Assembly (NCBI RefSeq): GCF_019345525.1
Contig: NZ_JAHKRA010000007.1
Coordinates: 116,853-180,852, forward strand
Origin: Flavobacterium sp. NKUCC04_CG
GTDB lineage: Bacteria > Bacteroidota > Bacteroidia > Flavobacteriales > Flavobacteriaceae
Reading direction: 5' to 3'
Length of the DNA stretch: 64,000 bases
The notes beneath the pieces are model-generated. The model was not told the DNA's origin and did not search any database. It worked only from the letters and a program-made list of their open reading frames with translations. Numbering within the stretch: position 1 is the first letter of the stretch; the number at the start of each line of letters is the position of its first letter. Shown here in pieces: positions 27,308 through 35,530 of this stretch. Made by a program: the position numbers and the translations under genes.

Positions 27308-27694
27308 TTAATTAAGTGCAAATGGAGCACTTAAACGAAAAGTGGGGATGTAAACTTTAAAGGAACGCGTAGTAGTAAAGTTAATCATTCCATAAAATCC
27401 TCTCATAGCTCCAAACGGAGAAGTGAGTAAACAACCGGATGAATATCGGTGCGACTCGCCGGGTTTTAAAACGGGTTTTTTACCAATAACGCCTTCTCCA
27501 TCTACTTTTTCCATATCGTTTAAGGCATCAAAAATTTCCCAATGACGCGAGTGCAATTGCACCGAATCCTTGCTTTGATTTTCGATGGTAATTTCATAAC
27601 TGAAGGCAAAATGAATCTTATGGTTTTTGAAATAGGTGCCTTCAAAATCAGTCTTTACAGAAATTTTAATTCCTTTTGTAATTTGTGAAACCAT
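27308..27694 (-). CDS. apaG: ApaG-family protein
   Basis: A 128-residue fibronectin-type-III-like protein. Diagnostic stretches are YEITIENQSKDSVQLHSRHWEI, GEGVIGKKPVLKPGESHRYSSG and GAMRGFYGM. ApaG proteins are linked to Co/Mg resistance and Ap4A metabolism, but the molecular role is not settled. It is a single gene with its own -7 box (27726-27733). Confidence 0.92.
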   Translation of the reverse strand: MVSQITKGIKISVKTDFEGTYFKNHKIHFAFSYEITIENQSKDSVQLHSRHWEIFDALNDMEKVDGEGVIGKKPVLKPGESHRYSSGCLLTSPFGAMRGFYGMINFTTTRSFKVYIPTFRLSAPFALN

Positions 27695-27725
27695 GGTGTT
27701 GAGTTTTTGAAAAAGTAGTACTACT

Positions 27726-27733
27726 CAAAAGTA
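27726..27733 (-). promoter_or_regulatory. -7 box (TACTTTTG) of apaG
   Basis: Fits TAnnTTTG on the minus strand, 31 bases before the ATG. Confidence 0.5.
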
Positions 27734-27764
27734 GCAAATATTTAATTACGAGCCTATTAAAAGT

Positions 27765-29018
27765 TTAATATATTATATTTTCAGAATTCCCTTCGCCAAA
27801 ACCGATGACGCGATCATATAAATCATTGTTGCCTTTGTAGTAAACCAAAATCTGATACTGGTTCTCTGTCTCCGCAAAATTACCATCAACGGATTCTTCT
27901 AAATCCAGTCGTTGATTAGTAACTGTGCTGTATTGGAAATTGGTGAATCCCTGTTTAATCATCAAGGCTTTTTCATAGGCTTTGAGTTGAGGGTTGTAGG
28001 TCATCAAGTTGTCGGAAGTAAATTCGTAATTGTTAAACATTCCGGTGATGTAGATTTGTCTTTTAGACAAGTTTTCCGAAGATGCTAAGGTAAAATACAC
28101 CCAAGTATAATCCGCTTCAATAGCGGCATTTTCACGATTGATATTACGAGGGTAAAAACTCCCGTTGATATCGGGGAAAAAAGTATAGCCTTTATTGGCT
28201 CTAGGAATATTGGAGTAAAGGTGGGTATTGTAAATTTCGTCGGCGGTTACTTGTGCAATCATGTTGTTGTTTCCGCGGATGTCTTTATTGTCAAAATTTA
28301 AAAATTCATTACCGCCCCAAAATTGCGTTTCCTTATTGTATTTAAAAATTAAATCACTACCAATAGTATATTGGGGTTTAATGCCGGATATGGACGTGGC
28401 CCATTGACCGTTTTGGAAAATATAAACCTTAATGTTTTGAACCGGATTTTGATAGGTTTGCTCGCCGAGTTTAATGGTGAATTCAACGTTTTGTTTGCTC
28501 GTAATTGTTCCTAAGTCTCTAGAACGTTTAATTATAACGGGAACGTTGACCATTTCTTCATAAATGATAAACTTTCTACGAATGATAATTTCGTCTGCTC
28601 GATTCTTGATTTCCAATACATAGTTACCACTTTTTAGAATCTTGTATTTGGAGTTGGGAAGTCTCAGAGTATAATGAGAATACAATTGTAGGGTATTAAA
28701 GGAATTGGCATAATTGGATATTCTCTGGTCATCCATACCGTCCACATAGTCTATTTTACTCAATAGTGTTGGACTCCAGTCGTAGTTGTATTGCGTTATA
28801 TTGTAATAGTAATCGGATTCTCCCGCGAGTAAGTCGTCAAATTCAAAATCAATAGCCGATCCCAATCTAAAAAAGGGAACTGCAGCCTGATTGTTTTTCA
28901 TAAAAGCAGCAGACTTGATGTAGTTGGCCGTTTTCTCTTGTATGTTACTTTGACCTTGTGATTGAGCGACAAAAAGGAATAGGGCAAGTAGGGTTAATCT
29001 GATTTTGGAATATAACAT
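27765..29018 (-). CDS. DUF5103-family exported protein
   Basis: A 417-residue protein with a signal peptide (LTLLALFLFVAQSQGQ) and a strand-rich body. The stretches YYNITQYNYDWSPTLLSKIDYVDG and NFDNKDIRGNNNMI, and the end with TENQYQILVYYKGNNDLYDRVIG, match the DUF5103 family of Bacteroidota. The family looks like tandem Ig-like and carbohydrate-binding-type beta-sandwiches and is probably periplasmic or surface-exposed. Function is unknown. It lies 83 bases downstream of the methyltransferase gene on the same strand but has its own -7 box. Confidence 0.85.
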   Translation of the reverse strand: MLYSKIRLTLLALFLFVAQSQGQSNIQEKTANYIKSAAFMKNNQAAVPFFRLGSAIDFEFDDLLAGESDYYYNITQYNYDWSPTLLSKIDYVDGMDDQRISNYANSFNTLQLYSHYTLRLPNSKYKILKSGNYVLEIKNRADEIIIRRKFIIYEEMVNVPVIIKRSRDLGTITSKQNVEFTIKLGEQTYQNPVQNIKVYIFQNGQWATSISGIKPQYTIGSDLIFKYNKETQFWGGNEFLNFDNKDIRGNNNMIAQVTADEIYNTHLYSNIPRANKGYTFFPDINGSFYPRNINRENAAIEADYTWVYFTLASSENLSKRQIYITGMFNNYEFTSDNLMTYNPQLKAYEKALMIKQGFTNFQYSTVTNQRLDLEESVDGNFAETENQYQILVYYKGNNDLYDRVIGFGEGNSENIIY

Positions 29019-29048
29019 ATAATCTGGATTTAAAGCAGCTAATAATCA

Positions 29049-29056
29049 CAAATATA
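29049..29056 (-). promoter_or_regulatory. -7 box (TATATTTG) of the DUF5103 gene
   Basis: Fits TAnnTTTG on the minus strand, with a CAA (TTG complement) 17 bases further upstream at 29074-29076. Confidence 0.45.
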
Positions 29057-29101
29057 GGTTATTTGTTGCGATTCAAAAACAGAAAAATAGCGGAAATTAA
29101 A

Positions 29102-29875
29102 TTATGTTGAAGGTTTAAAACAGACCGGGATAATTTCGCCTTTAGCTAGGCAGTATCGTTCTATTTCACGAGGAGATAGTTTTGAGGTATAGTCCACTTC
29201 TTCAACTGTAAAGCCTATAGAACGGAGTTTGTCGAAATAGTCGCGTCCATAAATGCGAACATGGTCGTATTGCCCAAAAACGCGAGCGCGTTCTTTACGG
29301 TCAGTGATGCTGTTGTCTTCAAAAGTAGTACTGCGATTGAGATCTTGAGGAATTTGAAAAATTCCCATGCCACCCGGTTTAAGAATTCGGTACAATTCTT
29401 TCATAGCCTGAGTATCGTTTGGAATATGTTCCAATACGTGATTGCATAGAACTATGTCGAAAGTATTGTCGTTAAAGGGTAGGTTGCATATATCTGCCTT
29501 AACATCTGCTAAGGGCGATTCCAAATCGGTAGTAGTATAGTCGAGATTGACTTGTTTTCTAAAGCGTTTGTAAAAAGCTTGTTCCGGAGCAAAGTGCAAA
29601 ACTTTTTTTGGTGTACTAAAAAAATCGGTTTCGCGATTTAGGTACAACCATAAAAGGCGGTGTCGCTCTAGAGATAAAGTACTTGGTGATAAAACGTTTT
29701 GGCGTTGTGTGGCATAACCATAAGGTAGAAATTCACGAAAGCTTTTTCCATCTATGGGGTCTGTAAAACGACTGCCTTTTAAATATAAGGCCAAAATCGG
29801 ACGAACAACATAACTCAACCGAATCAAAATCGGTCGAGGTATGGTGTTCAATATACTTTTAAAAATGCTTTTCAT
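29102..29875 (-). CDS. Class I SAM-dependent methyltransferase
   Basis: A 257-residue protein with a class I methyltransferase domain. Motif I-like VLHFAPEQAFY near residues 90-100, the acidic post-motif TTDLESPLADVKADICNLPF, then DIVLCNHVLEHIPND and LKPGGMGIFQIP are visible. It matches a 'methyltransferase type 11' pattern. The substrate cannot be read. It starts 7 bases after the map stop on the same strand, so it is co-transcribed with methionine aminopeptidase. Confidence 0.85.
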   Translation of the reverse strand: MKSIFKSILNTIPRPILIRLSYVVRPILALYLKGSRFTDPIDGKSFREFLPYGYATQRQNVLSPSTLSLERHRLLWLYLNRETDFFSTPKKVLHFAPEQAFYKRFRKQVNLDYTTTDLESPLADVKADICNLPFNDNTFDIVLCNHVLEHIPNDTQAMKELYRILKPGGMGIFQIPQDLNRSTTFEDNSITDRKERARVFGQYDHVRIYGRDYFDKLRSIGFTVEEVDYTSKLSPREIERYCLAKGEIIPVCFKPST

Positions 29876-29882
29876 CAGAGAA

Positions 29883-30701
29883 TTAAAGAACTAAGGGCAC
29901 CGCTCTAAATTCATCTTCTTCGTTGCTGGTTATACCCAATGCTTGATAAATATAAGCAAAGGTAGATAGTAGTTCTGGTTTTCCATTTACCAAAGCCACA
30001 TCGTGCTCAAAATGGGCACTGGCTTTACCGTCTCTGGTTACTATAGTCCAACCGTCTTTTAATTGTTTGATGTTGCGACTACCCAAGTTAATCATCGGTT
30101 CAATAGCCACAGTCATTCCCTCAGCAAATTTTTTTCCTTTTCCGCGTTTTCCATAGTTAGGCATTTCGGGGCCTTCGTGCATTTTGCGTCCCAATCCGTG
30201 TCCAACTAACTCGCGAACCACACCGTAACCTTCGGCTTCTGTATATCGTTGAATCGCACTTCCAACATCTTCAACGCGGTTTCCGATACGGAATTCGCGA
30301 ATGCCGACATAAAGGGATTCTTTGGTAACTTGTAAAAGTTTTTTAACCTCTGGCGCGACTTCGCCAATCTCAAAAGTATAGGCGTGGTCTCCGTAAAAAC
30401 CATTCATAATCGCACCGCAATCAACAGAAACGATATCTCCTTCTTGAATAGGACGATTGGTCGGTAATCCATGAACGATTTGTTCGTTTACACTGGTTAA
30501 AAGGGTCGAAGGACAATCATACAATCCAAGAAAACCTGGAATGGCACCGTGATCGCGAATAAACGCTTCCGCCATTTTATCTAACTCTAGAGTCGTTACG
30601 CCAGGTTTAAGTTCCGTAGCCAACATTCCAAGTGTCTTGGAAACGATTAAAGCACTTTGACGCATCAACTCAATCTCTTCTGAAGTTTTTATAACAATCA
30701 T
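29883..30701 (-). CDS. map: Type I methionine aminopeptidase
   Basis: Cytoplasmic metalloenzyme of 272 residues that removes initiator Met. The metal ligands are in VDCGAIMNGFYGDHAYTF (two Asp), in GHGLGRKMHEGP (His), and in a Glu at the EPMINL motif and at the C-terminal FEHDVAL. The length and lack of an N-terminal extension indicate the type I bacterial form. It has its own -7 box and heads a two-gene unit with the methyltransferase. Confidence 0.96.
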   Translation of the reverse strand: MIVIKTSEEIELMRQSALIVSKTLGMLATELKPGVTTLELDKMAEAFIRDHGAIPGFLGLYDCPSTLLTSVNEQIVHGLPTNRPIQEGDIVSVDCGAIMNGFYGDHAYTFEIGEVAPEVKKLLQVTKESLYVGIREFRIGNRVEDVGSAIQRYTEAEGYGVVRELVGHGLGRKMHEGPEMPNYGKRGKGKKFAEGMTVAIEPMINLGSRNIKQLKDGWTIVTRDGKASAHFEHDVALVNGKPELLSTFAYIYQALGITSNEEDEFRAVPLVL

Positions 30702-30721
30702 ATCGAAAATTTTTCTTAGTG

Positions 30722-30729
30722 CAAAAGTA
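30722..30729 (-). promoter_or_regulatory. -7 box (TACTTTTG) of map
   Basis: Fits TAnnTTTG on the minus strand, 20 bases before the ATG. Confidence 0.5.
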
Positions 30730-30801
30730 CAACTTTTAGTGTGAATTGAAAATGTTCTATATCAACTGTTTTTAGATGGAGTTTATCTTTTGAGAAATGT
30801 T

Positions 30802-30809
30802 TATCTTTG
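30802..30809 (+). promoter_or_regulatory. Possible -7 box (TATCTTTG) of the CoA-transferase gene
   Basis: Fits TAnnTTTG but would give a leader of about 185 bases before the ATG at 31002. Nothing else is seen in the 300-base gap. Confidence 0.35.
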
Positions 30810-31001
30810 ATAGGGAACACAGCTAAAATGACGTGTTTAGTTTGAACGGGATATGCAGTTGTAAAATGGGATTTTCGAAGTGGAACTGCCAGAGGTGTTT
30901 GATTGTAATACCGCGGAGTTTTATTTTCGATTTAATGAGAATTGGTGTCAAAAAAGTTGCGAGAAACGCAAAGTTGCATTAGGAATCAAAAAACAAAATA
31001 T

Positions 31002-32267
31002 ATGAAGTATGTATCAGCTACAGAGGCCGTACAAGTAGTGCGCTCTGGAGATCGAGTTTATGTTCACGCGGCGGCGGCAACACCAGTGATTTTAACTCAA
31101 GCCTTGACCGAACGCGCAGAGGAGCTGCGCGGCGTTGAGATGTGTCATATTCATACGGAGGGACCAGCGCCTTATGCCGATCCTAAGTATATCGAGAATT
31201 TTCATGTCAATTCTTTTTTTATCGGCAAAAATGTGCGACATACCATCGCAGCGGGGAATGGATCGTACACACCGGTATTTTTAAGTGAGATTCCACAACT
31301 TTTTAGAAAGGGGATTTTACCGTTGGATGTGGTTTTTATTCAGGTTTCACCGCCCGATTTACACGGATATTGTTCGTTAGGTGTCTCTGTTGAAGCTACT
31401 GTTGCGGCTATCGAATGTGCGCGTATCGTGATTGCACAGGTCAATTCATTTATGCCACGAACTTTTGGTGACGGGGTTATCCACAGTTCCAAAATTGATT
31501 ATGGAGTAGTGCATAACAATCCTATTTTTGCTTCAGCCACACTGCCAATTAGTGAGGTGGAAAACCGTATAGGCGAACACGTTGCGGGATTGGTCGATGA
31601 TAAAAGTACCTTGCAAATGGGCATCGGGTCCATACCCAACGCTGTGTTATCTAAATTAACCAGTCATAAAGGATTGGGGTTGCATACCGAAATGTTCTCC
31701 GATGGTGTCATTGATTTGATCGAAAATGGCGTAATCACTTGTGAAAATAAAGGGGTTATTAAAGGGAGAGTGGTTTCTACTTTTTTAATAGGTTCCGAAC
31801 GTCTGTATCGTTTTGTCGATAACAATCCGTTTATTGAAATGAAAGAGGTTTCTTATGTAAACGATACTTCCGTAATTCGTCGAAATCCAAAGATGATTGC
31901 GATTAATTCGGCTATTGAAGTCGATGTAACCGGTCAGGTTTGTGCCGATTCTATCGGTTCGAAAATGTATTCTGGCGTTGGTGGTCAAATGGACTTTATT
32001 CGCGGTGCTTCGTTGAGTCAAGGGGGAAAAGCAATTATTGCCTTGCCATCCGTGACGGCTAAAGGAGAAAATAAAATTGTACCTTTTTTAAAACACGGTG
32101 CTGGAGTGGTAACCACACGTTCGCATATTCAATATGTGGTGACCGAATATGGAATTGCCGATTTATACGGAAAAACACTGTTGCAAAGGGTTAAAGCCAT
32201 GGCAGAAATAGCACATCCAAATCATAGAGAGTCAATTTTAAAAAGCTATTTTGATCAAGTGAAATAG
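31002..32267 (+). CDS. Acetyl-CoA hydrolase/transferase family protein
   Basis: A CoA-transferase of 421 residues from the ATG at 31002; the longer frame back to 30942 adds a basic stretch with no family match. Two family motifs are visible: LGLHTEMFSDGVIDLIENG near residues 222-240, which holds the catalytic Glu of 4-hydroxybutyrate-type CoA-transferases, and YVVTEYGIADLYGKTLLQR near the end. It probably moves CoA between acetyl-CoA and a short acid. The true acceptor is unknown. Its 3' side faces the repeat array that lies before gpmI. Confidence 0.9.
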   Translation: MKYVSATEAVQVVRSGDRVYVHAAAATPVILTQALTERAEELRGVEMCHIHTEGPAPYADPKYIENFHVNSFFIGKNVRHTIAAGNGSYTPVFLSEIPQLFRKGILPLDVVFIQVSPPDLHGYCSLGVSVEATVAAIECARIVIAQVNSFMPRTFGDGVIHSSKIDYGVVHNNPIFASATLPISEVENRIGEHVAGLVDDKSTLQMGIGSIPNAVLSKLTSHKGLGLHTEMFSDGVIDLIENGVITCENKGVIKGRVVSTFLIGSERLYRFVDNNPFIEMKEVSYVNDTSVIRRNPKMIAINSAIEVDVTGQVCADSIGSKMYSGVGGQMDFIRGASLSQGGKAIIALPSVTAKGENKIVPFLKHGAGVVTTRSHIQYVVTEYGIADLYGKTLLQRVKAMAEIAHPNHRESILKSYFDQVK

Positions 32268-32279
32268 GTTTTTTTTTTA

Positions 32280-32990
32280 CCTATACGCCTATACGCCTAT
32301 ACGCTGATGCGCCTATACGCTGATGCGCTGATGCGCTGATAGGCGAATGGGCATATAGGCTTTTAGTTGCTGATGTATCTATACTTGAGTGTGCGTATTC
32401 GCGTATGTGCGAATGGGCATATAGGCTTTTAGTTGCAAATGACATATAGACTTGTTCCTTTTTACGTGTTAGAGCGAATACGCGTATGTGCGAATGGGCA
32501 TATAGGCTTTTAGTTGCAAATGACATATAGTCTTGTTCCTTTTTACGTGTTAGGGCGAATACGCGTATGTGCGAATGGGCATATAGGCTTTTGGTTGCTT
32601 ATACGCTGATATGCCAATGGGCCAATGGGCGTATCAGCATATAGGCCTATAGTCTTGTTCCTTTTTACGTGTTAGGGCAAATACGCGTATGTGCGAATGG
32701 GCATATAGGCCTATAGTCTTGTTCCTTTTTACGTGTTAGGGCGAATACGCGTATGTGCGAATGGGCATATAGGCTTTTAGTTGCAAATGACATATAGAAT
32801 TGTTCCTTTTTACGTGTTAGGGCAAATACGCGTATGTGCGAATGGGCATATAGGCCTATAGTCTTGTTCCTTTTTACGTGTTAGGGCGAATACACGTATG
32901 TGCGAATGGGCATATAGGCTTTTAGTTGCCTATACGCTGATATGCAAATGGGCGTATCAGCATATAGGCCTATGCCTATAGGCGTATCAG
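32280..32990. repeat. Modular intergenic tandem-repeat array
   Basis: Eight copies of an 18-bp core GCGAATGGGCATATAGGC start at 32343, 32409, 32490, 32571, 32693, 32757, 32838 and 32902. The spacings are 66, 81, 81, 122, 64, 81 and 64 bases. Most units also share TTGTTCCTTTTTACGTG and ATACGCGTAT, and they differ by a swapped linker: a long form with TTTTAGTTGCAAATGACA and a short form with CCTATAG. The left edge is built from octamers CCTATACG and CTGATGCG, and the right edge from ATAGGCCTAT-type palindromes. The array fills the gap between convergent genes and its last unit supplies the gpmI stop codon. The units are not unique spacers, so it is not a CRISPR array. Confidence 0.92.
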
Positions 32991-34507
32991 CCTAACAAAG
33001 AATGTCTCGTCATTACCGCTGGTTTTTCCAATCCCATCAAATCCAATATGGTAGGAGCGAGATCGCCCAATACACCGTCTTGAATGTGTTTGATGTCGTT
33101 GTCAATTAAAATAATCGGCACGGGGTTGGTGGTATGTGCGGTGTTTGGACTTCCATCAGCATTATACATGGTTTCGCAATTGCCGTGATCGGCTAAGACA
33201 ATGGTTGTATATCCGTTTCTTATAGCGGCTTCCACAACGCCTTCTACGCATTTATCAACGGCCTCACAGGCCTTAATTGCCGCTTCCATAATACCGGTAT
33301 GGCCAACCATATCGCCATTGGCAAAATTTAGACATACAAAGTCTACTTCGCCTTTGTCCAATTCGGGGATTAAAGCGTTTTTGAGGTCGTAGGCGCTCAT
33401 TTCGGGTTGCAAATCGTAAGTAGCAACTTTGGGTGAGGGACATAAAATACGTTGTTCTCCTTCAAAGGGTACTTCTCTTCCTCCCGAAAAGAAAAAAGTT
33501 ACATGAGGGTATTTTTCCGTTTCGGCAATTCGAATCTGTTTTTTGTGGTTGCGTTCGAGTATTTCTCCGAGCGTTTCCGTTAGATTGTCTTTGTCGTACA
33601 CCACATGGATGTTTTTAAAACTGTCGTCATAATTGGTAAGCGTTACAAAATACAGCGGCAGTTTGGTCATTCCAAATTCCTTGTAATCTTGTTGCGACAG
33701 TACTGCGGTTAATTCTCTTCCGCGATCGGTTCTAAAATTAAAAAACAAAACTACATCTCCTTCTTGTATGGTGGCAACGGGCTTGTCGAACTCATTCGTC
33801 ATGATGAGGGGTTCTAAGAACTCGTCTGTAATGTTGTTGGCATAACTGTCTTGAATGCTTAACACGGCATTTTTACAGGGCATTCCGATGCCTAAGGTAA
33901 GCAAGTCATAAGCTTTTTTTACGCGTTCCCATCGCTTATCTCGGTCCATGGCGTAGTACCTTCCTATTACAGAGGCCAGTTGTCCAGTGGATTTATCCAT
34001 ATGACGCAACAATTCGGCTATATGATGCGCACCCGACTTGGGGTCCACATCGCGTCCGTCGGTAAAAGCATGTACGAATACATCCTTTAAACCGGCTTCA
34101 TTTGCCGCGTCGAGTAGTCCGTATAAGTGTTTCTCATGCGAATGAACCCCACCGTCGGAAACCAATCCAAGTAAATGTACCTTTTTTTGATTTTCCTTCG
34201 CATATCGAAAGGCGTCTTGAAGTACGGGTTCTTTTGCAATTGAACCGCTTTCCACGGCCAAATTTATTTTCACTAAATCTTGATAAACAATACGACCTGC
34301 TCCCAGATTCATGTGACCCACTTCTGAATTTCCCATTTGTCCTACAGGTAAACCTACGTTTAGACCGTCGGTCATGATCGAGGCATTGGGATATTTGGTA
34401 TACAAGCTATCTATAAAGGGAGTGTGTGCTTTTTCAATGGCAGAAACCTTGGGGTCTGGTGATTTTCCCCAGCCATCGAGAATCATTAAAATTACTTTTT
34501 TATTCAT
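32987..34507 (-). CDS. gpmI: 2,3-bisphosphoglycerate-independent phosphoglycerate mutase
   Basis: Manganese-dependent glycolytic enzyme of 506 residues, interconverting 3- and 2-phosphoglycerate. The N-terminal MILDGWGKS holds a metal-binding Asp, the phospho-acceptor Ser61 is in GQMGNSEVGHMNLGAG, and NFANGDMVGHTG and VLADHGNCE carry further metal ligands. The length is normal. The stop codon TGA is formed by the repeat array (bases 32987-32989, in GTATCAG), so array growth could alter the C-terminus. A -7 box lies about 30 bases upstream. Confidence 0.96.
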   Translation of the reverse strand: MNKKVILMILDGWGKSPDPKVSAIEKAHTPFIDSLYTKYPNASIMTDGLNVGLPVGQMGNSEVGHMNLGAGRIVYQDLVKINLAVESGSIAKEPVLQDAFRYAKENQKKVHLLGLVSDGGVHSHEKHLYGLLDAANEAGLKDVFVHAFTDGRDVDPKSGAHHIAELLRHMDKSTGQLASVIGRYYAMDRDKRWERVKKAYDLLTLGIGMPCKNAVLSIQDSYANNITDEFLEPLIMTNEFDKPVATIQEGDVVLFFNFRTDRGRELTAVLSQQDYKEFGMTKLPLYFVTLTNYDDSFKNIHVVYDKDNLTETLGEILERNHKKQIRIAETEKYPHVTFFFSGGREVPFEGEQRILCPSPKVATYDLQPEMSAYDLKNALIPELDKGEVDFVCLNFANGDMVGHTGIMEAAIKACEAVDKCVEGVVEAAIRNGYTTIVLADHGNCETMYNADGSPNTAHTTNPVPIILIDNDIKHIQDGVLGDLAPTILDLMGLEKPAVMTRHSLLG

Positions 34508-34536
34508 GTTGTTGGAAAACTAGTAGTTAGTGAATA

Positions 34537-34544
34537 CAAAAATA
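34537..34544 (-). promoter_or_regulatory. -7 box (TATTTTTG) of gpmI
   Basis: Fits TAnnTTTG on the minus strand, 29 bases before the ATG. Confidence 0.5.
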
Positions 34545-34673
34545 CGCAACCTAAAGTAATTATACTTAATTAAATATTAGAATGTTAAAAAAACGAAAAT
34601 CTATGTTATTTATAGTGGTTGGTATTGATTTGTTTTTATATTTACGTTTTTAAAACTAAATGCAAAGGATAGA

Positions 34674-35420
34674 ATGACAACGTATTACAGACTTTTACCA
34701 CTAGCTTTGGTGGTTGTATTCGCTTTTAAATGGATGGATACCGACAAGCTAAAAAACAGCGCAGGCGCAATAAACACAGTAAAAAATAAGGTTGAACATA
34801 TAGAAAATAAAGAGGTTACTTTTGATGAGGTTGCCCTTTCGGCTTACCATACTTTAAATACTAAAACATTTTCTGCTCCTTCATTAGAAAGTTTTAAAGA
34901 AGCCTTAAGAGGTTTTAAAAAAATGAAGAAAGAGGGGATCATCAAAAAAGATGTGTTGACAATTATTGATTTTAGTTTATCATCAACTCAAAAACGCATG
35001 TGGATTATCGATATGGTAACCAATGAAGTTTTGTTGCAAACCGTGGTTTCTCACGGTAAAAATAGCGGTTCAGAGTTTGCACAAAAATTCTCTAATGCCA
35101 CCAATTCCTTTATGAGCAGTATTGGTTTTTATAAAACTGGCGAGTCTTATACTGGAAAACACGGATTTTCACTGCGATTAGACGGTTTGGAAAAAGGGGT
35201 TAACGATAATGCTCGAAACAGAGCTGTCGTAATTCACGGTGCCGATTACGCCTCGGAAAATTTAGCCAAACAACAAGGTCGATTGGGAAGGAGTTTAGGA
35301 TGTCCGGCTGTTCCTTTGGAACTGAGAACTCAAATCATCAATTTGATTAAAGAGGAGTCTTGTTTGTTTATTTATTATCCGAACCAAGATTATCTCAAAC
35401 AGTCCTCTTTTTTGATCTAA
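34674..35420 (+). CDS. YkuD_2-type L,D-transpeptidase catalytic-domain protein
   Basis: A 248-residue exported protein with a short N-terminal hydrophobic segment (YYRLLPLALVVVFAF). The C-terminal half carries the murein L,D-transpeptidase-type motif: VVIHGADYASENLAKQQGRLGRSLGCPAV, with His in IHGADY and the nucleophile Cys in LGCPAV. This family cross-links or edits peptidoglycan in the periplasm. It is convergent with a second, YcbB-type L,D-transpeptidase gene. The preceding basic region has no recognised domain. Confidence 0.85.
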   Translation: MTTYYRLLPLALVVVFAFKWMDTDKLKNSAGAINTVKNKVEHIENKEVTFDEVALSAYHTLNTKTFSAPSLESFKEALRGFKKMKKEGIIKKDVLTIIDFSLSSTQKRMWIIDMVTNEVLLQTVVSHGKNSGSEFAQKFSNATNSFMSSIGFYKTGESYTGKHGFSLRLDGLEKGVNDNARNRAVVIHGADYASENLAKQQGRLGRSLGCPAVPLELRTQIINLIKEESCLFIYYPNQDYLKQSSFLI

Positions 35421-35461
35421 AAAGAAAAGTAAATAAAACCATAATGTAGTGTTTTTAATGT

Positions 35462-35501
35462 GAATACCCCAGCCTATTACTCGTTATAGACTGGGGTATT
35501 C
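35462..35501. terminator. Bidirectional terminator between the two L,D-transpeptidase genes
   Basis: Stem GAATACCCCAG / CTGGGGTATTC with an inner CTAT/ATAG pairing, located between convergent genes. Confidence 0.75.
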
Positions 35502-35530
35502 TTATTTGAAATCGTTAGTTTTAAAAAAGA

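Noticed and set aside
32281..32526. 81-residue protein on the minus strand made of ATKSLYAHSHIR repeats
   Set aside because: It is the translation of the DNA repeat in one frame. Units of 64 bases break the frame further on, and there is no ribosome site or family match.
32280..32990. CRISPR array
   Set aside because: Repeats occur at irregular spacings and the sequences between them are also repeated modules rather than unique spacers. No cas gene is nearby.
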